A DNA stretch of 64,000 bases from contig NZ_JBITLV010000006.1 of assembly GCF_044465595.1 (NCBI RefSeq), positions 1 to 64,000 on the forward strand. Direction: 5' to 3'. Both the position numbers and the translations under genes were made by a program. The notes beneath the pieces were generated by a model. That model saw only the letters and a program-made list of their open reading frames with translations, ran no database searches and was not told the DNA's origin. The stretch is from Spongisporangium articulatum. GTDB lineage: Bacteria > Actinomycetota > Actinomycetes > Actinomycetales > Kineosporiaceae. This document shows positions 32,901-38,954 of the stretch, piece after piece. Each line of letters begins with the position of its first letter. The first letter of the stretch is position 1.

Positions 32901-33796
32901 ACGCCGACCAGGGCCAGGTCGCGCTGCCGCTGCCCGGCCTCCAGGTCCCGGTACAGCAGGGCGTCGCGCTGCCGGAACAGGACCGTGAAGTCGCCGCTGC
33001 GGTACAGGATCGTGGTGGTCGTGGCGGCGCCGCCGCCGGAGCGGGTGACGCGCAGCGTGCCCTCGGCGAGCGTGTCGATCGCGGTCGGATCGACGACCCG
33101 GTGGCTCAGCAGTCGCGGGTCCCAGGCGGCGACGGCCGTCCCCTCCGAGTCGGCGAGAATCAGCCCGCCGGGACCCTTTCCGAGCGACCCGAGGTCCCTG
33201 ACGAACCGTTGCGTCGACGAGTTGCGCGACCCCTGGGTGACCACCAGGACGCCCCACGGGCGCAGGCCGCCGACGGGCACGGCCATGGCCACCCCGGTCT
33301 CGTCGCCCACCTCGACCGCACCCGACCGCACCGGTGCCCCGTCGGCCGCTAGACGCCACGTCTCGCCCAACTCCCGCGGCGTCGGCGGCGTGACCCCCGA
33401 CGGCCGTGACGTGAGCAGGTGCCCCTTCCGGTCGTACAGGGCCACGGACGTGACGGGGTCACCCGTGCTGTTGGTCAGGAACGTGGCCAGGAGCCGCCGG
33501 TTGCCCCGCATGTCGTCACGGGTCAGGGGCACTCGGGCCGCGTCCGCCAGCAGGGCCGCCGGGTCGTAGGCACCCTCCACGTACTGGAGGAGCTTCTGCA
33601 GCATCTGCGCGCGCTCGGTGACCCGGTCCTGCTTGGCGGCCCGCAGGCTGAGCGTGCCCACGCCGATCGTGGCCGCCACCATGAGCGTCACCAGGACGAT
33701 GCTGACCGCCCAGACCGGGCTCACGGACGCCAGCCCGCGCCGTCGCAGCGCCCGCCCGGCGCGGCGACGGCTGAGGTCGCGCGCACCGGTCAGCAC
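29981..33796 (-). CDS. Tandem double diguanylate cyclase: two sensor-PAS-GGDEF units in one chain
   Basis: This 1271-residue membrane protein is made of two similar halves. Half one has TM about 26-50, an outer sensor domain, TM about 290-310, PAS about 325-435 and GGDEF with ARYGGDEF near residue 520. Half two has TM about 667-690, an outer sensor, TM about 945-967, PAS, and GGDEF with GRLGGDEF near residue 1187. Both GGDEF motifs are intact, so both halves could make cyclic-di-GMP, and they could pair within one chain. The first half has RDDE where the RxxD inhibitory site should be, and the second lacks it. The ligand is unknown. No EAL domain is present. Confidence 0.88.
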   Translation of the reverse strand: MLTGARDLSRRRAGRALRRRGLASVSPVWAVSIVLVTLMVAATIGVGTLSLRAAKQDRVTERAQMLQKLLQYVEGAYDPAALLADAARVPLTRDDMRGNRRLLATFLTNSTGDPVTSVALYDRKGHLLTSRPSGVTPPTPRELGETWRLAADGAPVRSGAVEVGDETGVAMAVPVGGLRPWGVLVVTQGSRNSSTQRFVRDLGSLGKGPGGLILADSEGTAVAAWDPRLLSHRVVDPTAIDTLAEGTLRVTRSGGGAATTTTILYRSGDFTVLFRQRDALLYRDLEAGQRQRDLALVGVLALAVAGLLTVTVRRLREARRDRVRLHALLSGAHDLILVVGSDGRLSFVSPNLEPLLGYAAADWAGARLDDYLHPDDVPRLERLLADPASAGPARDVRLLTPAGDYRWFDLQAGDVSSEKLLTGVLLTCRDTGQRKELEDELFEQARRDPLTGLANRAVLGRELATRLSGRTTPRIGLLFVDLDGFKGVNDEHGHEAGDRLLVALAGRLRRLTRDDELVARYGGDEFVLVLGDGDEQTARETAQRVVDSLSRPVSLGTGRMVTIGASVGVAVAVPGLRSADALLRAADRAMYEAKHGLGQENSHIAVAPAGWLLDPDRELQSPGAPPMFPSADALMGGLVTAGGARSERARTPARESEPARQGRRGGGILPALVATGTAIVAVAGIGLWSAAQAQGTAEQQRIAERLDITGRVADYASVLAGADRLQRPVSDAPWALDGSLTDVLVLQAVLQSDLGGTGAQAGLYRTDGTLLTGEPGPALQALRPGTANFATAAGGAVAYVPYLESAGVSFAAYAIPIERTLHGARRTAAVLLVAQRLADSTSERLLQLLGSLGLGEGGISSVLPSGITTHSWSEHLIGRRAATAAQLASVRAGHPQLLDDGTASGQVTLAARMDIPSTADPDMHKYVLLQQPAASFYAGIRDRGVERNVVLLGGVLLCLLVMGLGGWQWSRQETRAHRRFNALLRNAHDIVLVLDPDDRIVFASSAMDHLLGRDPHSAIGRSSLDLVVGEDRARVTAFLDGRAGDHLQDVRLLSDDGVVAWFDLHRTDMRGDPDLDGVIVTCQEIGERKELRDQLAYLVLHDALTGLPNRARIQEALTEVLDATSPGWPRGGAGRGTWLLFVDLDRFKPVNDTFGHEAGDAVLRAVARRLGEAVQDVPGAVAGRLGGDEFALLLPAITAEEALQVADRVLTVVPEPVPLWTLEGRPATVGATVGLALAEPGDTPATLLARADRAMYRAKEAGRGRYAVHTD

Positions 33797-33841
33797 GGTT
33801 TTGTAGTCGGAGGTCCAGGACGCGCCCTTGAGTGCGGGCGA

Positions 33842-33872
33842 TTGGTTCTCAGCCTGGGTGATTCGCTACGAT
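33842..33872 (+). promoter_or_regulatory. Possible promoter of tRNA-Val(CAC)
   Basis: TTGGTT (33842-33847) and TACGAT (33867-33872) lie 19 bp apart, and the second ends about 44 bases before the tRNA gene. Spacing is long, so support is moderate. Confidence 0.4.
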
Positions 33873-33916
33873 CGGGCTCGGCCGGGGCTGCGGAAGTTCG
33901 CGGAACGGTCCATCCC

Positions 33917-33988
33917 GGGCGATTAGCTCAGCGGGAGAGCACCTCGTTCACACCGAGGGGGTCACTGGTTCGATCCCAGTATCGCCCA
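33917..33988 (+). tRNA. tRNA-Val(CAC)
   Basis: The 72-nt gene has acceptor stem GGGCGAT with ATCGCCC and discriminator A, anticodon stem CCTCG-TTCACAC-CGAGG, and anticodon CAC. CCA is not encoded. Together with tRNA-Val(GAC) it reads two of the valine codon groups. Confidence 0.95.
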
Positions 33989-34009
33989 CCGCATCACTGC
34001 AGGTCATAC

Positions 34010-34037
34010 GGCCGGATCATCCTTCGATGGTCCGGCC
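34010..34037 (+). terminator. Hairpin after tRNA-Val
   Basis: GGCCGGATCAT (34010-34020) and ATGGTCCGGCC (34027-34037) form a stem with one mismatched position and a 6-base loop. The tail is not T-rich, as is common for terminators in GC-rich actinobacteria. Confidence 0.6.
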
Positions 34038-34086
34038 GATCTCGTGTGGAGTCCCTGGTGGCCGGACGGGGCCGAAGTCACACGGT

Positions 34087-34121
34087 GCTCTGGACGCCCG
34101 TCCAGAGCTCGGGACTACCGT
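34087..34121 (+). promoter_or_regulatory. tetR promoter with 22-bp palindromic operator
   Basis: GCTCTGGACG-CC-CGTCCAGAGC (34087-34108) is a perfect palindrome with 10-bp arms. It ends seven bases before the -10 box TACCGT (34116-34121), so it covers the -35 region. The -10 box is followed by six bases and GTG 34128. The layout is that of an autorepressed TetR gene. Confidence 0.7.
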
Positions 34122-34127
34122 GAACGG

Positions 34128-34751
34128 GTGGCACGGGGAGACATGCCGGGGGAGCCCGGCTCCAGGCTGACGCGCGCGCAGCTGGTGCGCGCGACGCGCG
34201 ACTGCATCGTGGAACGGGGCGTGGGGCGCACGCGCGTCCGGGACATCGCCCAGCGGGCCGGGACCAGCCCGGGGCTCATCTCCTACTACTTCGGCACCCT
34301 CGACGCGGTGCTGCTGGCGGCCTTCGAGTTCTCGGACGCCGACTACTACCGGCAGTTCGCCGTCGTCGAGGCCCGCCACGACGACGCCATCAGCCGGCTG
34401 CGCGGGCTGGTCGAACTGGCCCTGCACGCCGACGAATCGGTGGGTTACTGGGCGATGTGGCTCGAACTGGGCGTCGAGTCGCGCCGCCGCCCCGACCTGA
34501 TGGAGCTGCGGTCGCGCCTGACGCGGTCGTGGGTCGCGCTCATCCGCCGCTGCGTCCGGCTCGGTCAGACGCAGGGCTCGTTCGGGCCCGGCGACGACAA
34601 CGACATCGCCCTGCGTCTGGCCCTGCTCATGGAAGGGATGGGCATGGCCCTGCTCGCCCCGCCGGGCGTCGTGGTCGGCCGTTCCCTGCCCGAGCTGTGG
34701 TTGTCCGTCGCCGCGACGGAACTCGACTGCCCGCGGTTGGCGACGCCCTAG
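34128..34751 (+). CDS. TetR-family regulator, BetI-like
   Basis: This 207-residue repressor has a helix-turn-helix RVRDIAQRAGTSPGLISYYFGTLDAVL; the SPGLISYYFG form and C-terminal half resemble the BetI subgroup. GTG 34128 is chosen because a TANNNT box stands six bases upstream; ATG 34143 has GGGGAG too close. A perfect palindrome over its promoter indicates autorepression. The nearby aldehyde dehydrogenase and amine oxidase genes, about 1.1 kb further on, are possible targets. The gene end overlaps the convergent gene's stop at CTAG. Confidence 0.85.
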   Translation: MARGDMPGEPGSRLTRAQLVRATRDCIVERGVGRTRVRDIAQRAGTSPGLISYYFGTLDAVLLAAFEFSDADYYRQFAVVEARHDDAISRLRGLVELALHADESVGYWAMWLELGVESRRRPDLMELRSRLTRSWVALIRRCVRLGQTQGSFGPGDDNDIALRLALLMEGMGMALLAPPGVVVGRSLPELWLSVAATELDCPRLATP

Positions 34752-35785
34752 CCCCGCTTCCAGACCACGGGAACGATGGTGCCGTCGGCGTTGCCGCTGC
34801 TCCCGGCGATGACGCCAGTCTCGGAGACGTCGGTGACGAACGTGCTGTAGGCAAGCGTGTCGGGCCCGGCGACCCCGGGCAGCACCCACGACGTGCCGTT
34901 CGCCCAGGCGGTGGCCGACAGTGGTGTGGACACGTCGTAGCCCGCGACGAGGCCCTGGCTGTTCAGGCCGTTGGCCCTCAGCGACGGCGGTAGCGCGACG
35001 GGGGTGTCACCGTTCCAGAGGATGCCCCAGCCGCCCGTGGTCCCCGGAAGAGCGCCGGTACCGAAGACGTACGCCCCGGCCGCGCCGGACGCACCCGACG
35101 ACTTGTGGGTGTCGACGCCGGGCAAAGGGGACAGCCCAGTGGCCAGGGTGCCGCGCAGGGCCCGCGTGTCACCGTGGGCGTTCTGGGTGGTGCCGACGAT
35201 GACACCCGACTCTGTGAGACCGGTCAAGAAGAGCGTGCCGTCCCCGGCGCCGAGATCCTGGTAGGTGTTCGGTGTTGCGATCGACCAGACGATGCCGTGG
35301 TATGCGCCGCCGACGTAGGAGTAGCCGACGACGAGTCCTGCGTCGTTGATCGCGTATCCGATCGTGGTTCTCGCTCCGGGCGGTACGGCCAACGTCACGA
35401 CCCCACCCTTCTTCGTGACCACGAACGGCAGCGGCCAGGCGTCGTCGGTCGGCCGCGTGTTGGCCAGCACCACACCCTTGCTGTTCACGTCGCTACCGCC
35501 GGCGGTCACACCACCGGGCGAGGGCAGTGCCGAGACCTTGCCGTTCTTCCACAGCAGCGGGCGCTCGACGCCGTCCGGATCCTGGCCGGCGCCGGCCAGC
35601 AACTTGCCGCCGTCGCCGCGCGCGGTGGTGCCGGTCTGCCAGCCGCTCGGCAGCGGCAGCTGCTTCACCTGGTAGGTCGTCGGAGCGGCCGATGCCGGTC
35701 CGGTGGACCAGGCGGTCAGTGACGCGGCGGCGACGACGAGAACGGCGACTCGGACGAGTGCCCGGTGCACGGCCTTCGTGGGCAT
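34748..35785 (-). CDS. Secreted HAF-repeat protein
   Basis: This 345-residue exported protein has a Sec signal peptide ending near WSTGPASA-A (about residue 33). The mature part holds at least five short repeats of the HAF type: VNSKGVVLAN, INDAGLVVGYS, LTESGVIVGTT, LNSQGLVAGYD and VSETGVIAGSS, which probably build a beta-propeller. The function of the family is unknown. AGGGGGAA precedes ATG 35785. Its stop shares the bases CTAG with the convergent tetR stop. Confidence 0.75.
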   Translation of the reverse strand: MPTKAVHRALVRVAVLVVAAASLTAWSTGPASAAPTTYQVKQLPLPSGWQTGTTARGDGGKLLAGAGQDPDGVERPLLWKNGKVSALPSPGGVTAGGSDVNSKGVVLANTRPTDDAWPLPFVVTKKGGVVTLAVPPGARTTIGYAINDAGLVVGYSYVGGAYHGIVWSIATPNTYQDLGAGDGTLFLTGLTESGVIVGTTQNAHGDTRALRGTLATGLSPLPGVDTHKSSGASGAAGAYVFGTGALPGTTGGWGILWNGDTPVALPPSLRANGLNSQGLVAGYDVSTPLSATAWANGTSWVLPGVAGPDTLAYSTFVTDVSETGVIAGSSGNADGTIVPVVWKRG

Positions 35786-35847
35786 GCTTCCCCCTCTAGA
35801 TTTGGCGCTTCACGCTCTGCGGCGTGACGGGTCAGTATGGGCATTCC

Positions 35848-35872
35848 GAATCGGACGTCGCATGCGAATCGG
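35848..35872 (+). promoter_or_regulatory. Direct repeats upstream of the aldehyde dehydrogenase operon
   Basis: GAATCGG occurs at 35848-35854 and 35866-35872, 18 bp apart, within 60 bases of the start codon and just before a good ribosome site. It may be a regulator site. The binding protein is not known. Confidence 0.35.
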
Positions 35873-35902
35873 TCCGTTTCACAGGTCGATCCAGGAGGCA
35901 CG

Positions 35903-37390
35903 GTGTCTGAGGCGAGCAACTACATCGGGGGTTCGTTCGGGCGCGGTTCCGCGGAACCGCTCGACGTGATCGACCCGGCCACCGGTGCCGTCGTGCGGAC
36001 GTACGGCTCGGACGACGCGAGCTCGGTGGCCGCGGCCGTCGCCGCGGCGTCGGCGGCCTACCCGGAGTGGTCGCGCGCCACGCCCGCCGAGCGCTCGGGG
36101 GCGCTGCACGCGCTGGCCGCGGAACTGACCGCGCGTGAGGACGAGCTGGTCACCCAGGAGTGCCTGCAGACCGGCAAGCCGCGCCGGTTGGCAGCCGGGT
36201 TCGACGTTCCCGGGTCGATCGACAACGTGCAGTTCTTCGCGGGGGCGGCCCGGCGGCTCGACGGGATGGCCAGCGGTGAGTACTCCGGCGACCACACGTC
36301 GTCGATCCGTCGCGAGCCGATCGGGGTCGTGGGGTCGATCGCGCCCTGGAACTACCCGCTGCAGATGGCGGTCTGGAAGGTGCTGCCCGCGATCGCGGCG
36401 GGCAACACGATCGTGCTGAAGCCGGCGGAGAACACGCCGCTGACCACGATGCTGCTGGCCGAGGCCTGCGAGGCGGCGGGAATCCCGGCCGGGGTGGTGA
36501 ACGTGGTGAACGGTACGGGGCCGGCGGTCGGGTCGGCGCTGGTGTCGAGCCCGGACCTCGCGATGACGTCGTTCACCGGGTCGACCGCCACCGGCCGGGT
36601 GATCGCCGGCCTGGCGGCGGTGAACGGGACCCGGCTGCACCTGGAACTGGGTGGCAAGGCGCCCTTCGTGGTGTTCGACGACGCCGACCTGGACGCGGCG
36701 GTGCACGGTGCGGTCGCCGGGTCGCTGATCAACACCGGGCAGGACTGCACGGCGGCCACCCGCGCCTACGTGCACCGCTCGGTGTTCGACGAATTCGTCG
36801 CAGGCGTGGCCGATCTCATGCGCGGGATCCGGCTCGGGACGCAGGACGACCCGGACACCGACCTCGGGCCGCTGGTGTCGTTCCGGCAACGGGACAAGGT
36901 GGCCGGGATGGTCGAGAAGGCCGTCGCCGAGGGCGCCCGCGCGGTGTGCGGGGGCACGATCCCCGGCGGCGCGCTGGCGGACGGGGCGTTCTACGAGCCG
37001 ACCCTGATCGTCGACGCGGCGCAGGACTCGTCGATCGTGCAGGACGAGGTGTTCGGGCCGGTGCTGGTGGCCATCCCGTTCGACACCGACGACGAGGGCC
37101 TCGCGCTGGCCAACGACTGCCCGTTCGGCCTGGCCGCCTCGGCGTGGACCGGGTCGGTGTTCCGCGCCCACCGGGCCGCGCGTGAACTGGCGGCGGGCAC
37201 GGTGTGGATCAACGACCACATCCCGATCATCTCGGAGATGCCGCACGGCGGGTACAAGGCGTCCGGGTACGGCAAGGACATGTCGGCCTACTCGCTCGAC
37301 GACTACACGCAGCTGAAGCACGTGATGACCGAGCTGACCGGCGCGGTGCAGAAGGACTGGCACGACGTCGTCTTCACGACCCGGTCATGA
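35903..37390 (+). CDS. Aldehyde dehydrogenase (gamma-aminobutyraldehyde type)
   Basis: This 495-residue NAD-dependent aldehyde dehydrogenase has Asn150 in APWNYP, Lys173 in LKPAE, general base Glu248 in LELGGK and nucleophile Cys282 in GQDCTAA. The last motif and PHGGYKASGYGKD resemble gamma-aminobutyraldehyde and betaine aldehyde dehydrogenases. AGGAGG precedes GTG 35903, preferred over a longer start. Its stop overlaps a gene for an amine-oxidising flavoprotein (ATGA). Together they suggest conversion of putrescine or a glutamylated polyamine to an amino acid. Confidence 0.88.
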   Translation: MSEASNYIGGSFGRGSAEPLDVIDPATGAVVRTYGSDDASSVAAAVAAASAAYPEWSRATPAERSGALHALAAELTAREDELVTQECLQTGKPRRLAAGFDVPGSIDNVQFFAGAARRLDGMASGEYSGDHTSSIRREPIGVVGSIAPWNYPLQMAVWKVLPAIAAGNTIVLKPAENTPLTTMLLAEACEAAGIPAGVVNVVNGTGPAVGSALVSSPDLAMTSFTGSTATGRVIAGLAAVNGTRLHLELGGKAPFVVFDDADLDAAVHGAVAGSLINTGQDCTAATRAYVHRSVFDEFVAGVADLMRGIRLGTQDDPDTDLGPLVSFRQRDKVAGMVEKAVAEGARAVCGGTIPGGALADGAFYEPTLIVDAAQDSSIVQDEVFGPVLVAIPFDTDDEGLALANDCPFGLAASAWTGSVFRAHRAARELAAGTVWINDHIPIISEMPHGGYKASGYGKDMSAYSLDDYTQLKHVMTELTGAVQKDWHDVVFTTRS

Positions 37391-38772
37391 GCTCGGGGCC
37401 CGAGCTCGACGAGCTCGACCGCCGGGTGGACGACGCCGCGCCCGTCCCGCTGTGGCTGGACTCGGCGGCCCGGCCGGCTCCGCGCCCCGGCCTGCGCGGA
37501 CTCCTGGACGCCGACCTCGTCGTGGTCGGCGGCGGTTTCACGGGCCTGTGGACGGCGTTGCAGGCGGTCGAGCGCGAACCGGGGCGCTCCGTCGTCCTGC
37601 TCGAGGCCGGCCGCCTCGCCGACGCGGCGACCGGCCGCAACGGCGGGTTCTGCGAGGCGAGCCTGACCCACGGCGAGACCAACGGCCGCGACCGGTGGCC
37701 CGACGAGTTCGACACCCTGACCCGGCTGGGCGAGGAGAACCTGCGCGGCATCGCCGCGACGATCGAGAAGTACGGCATCGACTGCGATTTCGAGCTGTCC
37801 GGCGCGCTGTCGGTGGCCACCCGGCCGCACGAGGTCGCCGACCTCGAACCCGGTGAACCCGGCTTCCTGGACGCCGACGCGGTGCGCCGCCGGCTCGCTT
37901 CTCCGACCTACCTGGCCGGGCGCATGCAGCCCGACCCGTGCGCGCTGGTCGACCCGGCCCGGTTGGCCTGGGGTCTCGCCGCGGCCGCCGAGTCGCTGGG
38001 GGTGCGGGTCGTCGAGGGCACGCCGGTCACGAGCCTGCGCCCGGCGCGCGGTGGGGTCGACGTCGAGACGGTGACCGGCGTCGTCCACGCCCGGGTGGTG
38101 GCCCTGGCCACCAACGCCTACCGGCCGCTGCTGCGCCGGTTGCGGTTCCACACGGTCCCCGTCTACGACTACGTCCTGGCCACGGAACCGCTCACCGCAG
38201 AACAACTCTCGGCTCTGGGCTGGGAGGGTCGCCCCGGGGTCTCCGACTCGGGCAACCAGTTCCACTACTACCGCCTGACCGCCGACGACCGGATCGTGTT
38301 CGGTGGCTACGACGCGATCTACCACTACGGCCGCTCACTCGGCCCGCAACACGAGGACCGGCGGGAGACGTTCCGGGTGCTGGCCCGGCACTTCGACGAG
38401 ACGTTCCCGCAACTGACCGGTGTCCGGTTCACGCACCGCTGGGGCGGCGCGATCGACACGTGCACCCGGTTCTGCGCGTTCTTCGGCACCGCCCGCCGCG
38501 GTCGGGTGGCGTACGCGCTCGGGTTCACCGGGCTCGGGGTCGGGGCCAGCCGGTTCGCCGGTGACGTGATGCTCGACCTGCTGGCCGGGGCCGACACCGA
38601 GCGCACCCGGCTGCGGATGGTCCGGCGCCGTCCCGTCCCGTTCCCGCCGGAACCCCTCGCCTGGATCGGCATCCGGATCACCACCCGCTCCCTGGCCCGC
38701 GCCGATGCGACCGGCCGGCGCAACCTGTGGCTGCGGGTGCTCGACCGCCTGGGGCTGGGCTTCGACTCCTGA
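37387..38772 (+). CDS. FAD-dependent amine oxidoreductase (PuuB-like)
   Basis: This 461-residue D-amino-acid-oxidase-fold enzyme has LVVVGGGFTGLWTAL as FAD motif, followed by ATGRNGGFCEASL, typical of gamma-glutamylputrescine oxidase and related enzymes. The late LGFTGLGVGASRFAGDVMLDLL is the second FAD contact. It would oxidise an amine to the aldehyde handled by the upstream dehydrogenase. No gamma-glutamylputrescine synthetase gene is in the window, so the pathway is incomplete here. ATG 37387 overlaps the previous stop. Confidence 0.85.
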   Translation: MSSGPELDELDRRVDDAAPVPLWLDSAARPAPRPGLRGLLDADLVVVGGGFTGLWTALQAVEREPGRSVVLLEAGRLADAATGRNGGFCEASLTHGETNGRDRWPDEFDTLTRLGEENLRGIAATIEKYGIDCDFELSGALSVATRPHEVADLEPGEPGFLDADAVRRRLASPTYLAGRMQPDPCALVDPARLAWGLAAAAESLGVRVVEGTPVTSLRPARGGVDVETVTGVVHARVVALATNAYRPLLRRLRFHTVPVYDYVLATEPLTAEQLSALGWEGRPGVSDSGNQFHYYRLTADDRIVFGGYDAIYHYGRSLGPQHEDRRETFRVLARHFDETFPQLTGVRFTHRWGGAIDTCTRFCAFFGTARRGRVAYALGFTGLGVGASRFAGDVMLDLLAGADTERTRLRMVRRRPVPFPPEPLAWIGIRITTRSLARADATGRRNLWLRVLDRLGLGFDS

Positions 38773-38921
38773 TCACTGCCGGTCGACCGAAGATCGACTG
38801 AGCACAGACGGTGGACTGAGCGCCAGCCCTGGTCACCGCAGAGTTACGTGCCCTACGTCACATGTCGTCGAGGCGGTGGACAGGTGTACGCGACCGGTGC
38901 GGATACTGCTGGATCGGTTGT

Positions 38922-38933
38922 TACCGGCCGGTA
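38922..38933 (+). promoter_or_regulatory. 12-bp palindrome before the CotH-type gene
   Basis: TACCGGCCGGTA is a perfect 12-bp palindrome centred about 27 bases before GTG 38955, between a -10-like TACTGC and the ribosome site GGGAG. It is a candidate operator. Confidence 0.35.
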
Positions 38934-38954
38934 CACCCAGCGAGGGAGCGGGAC

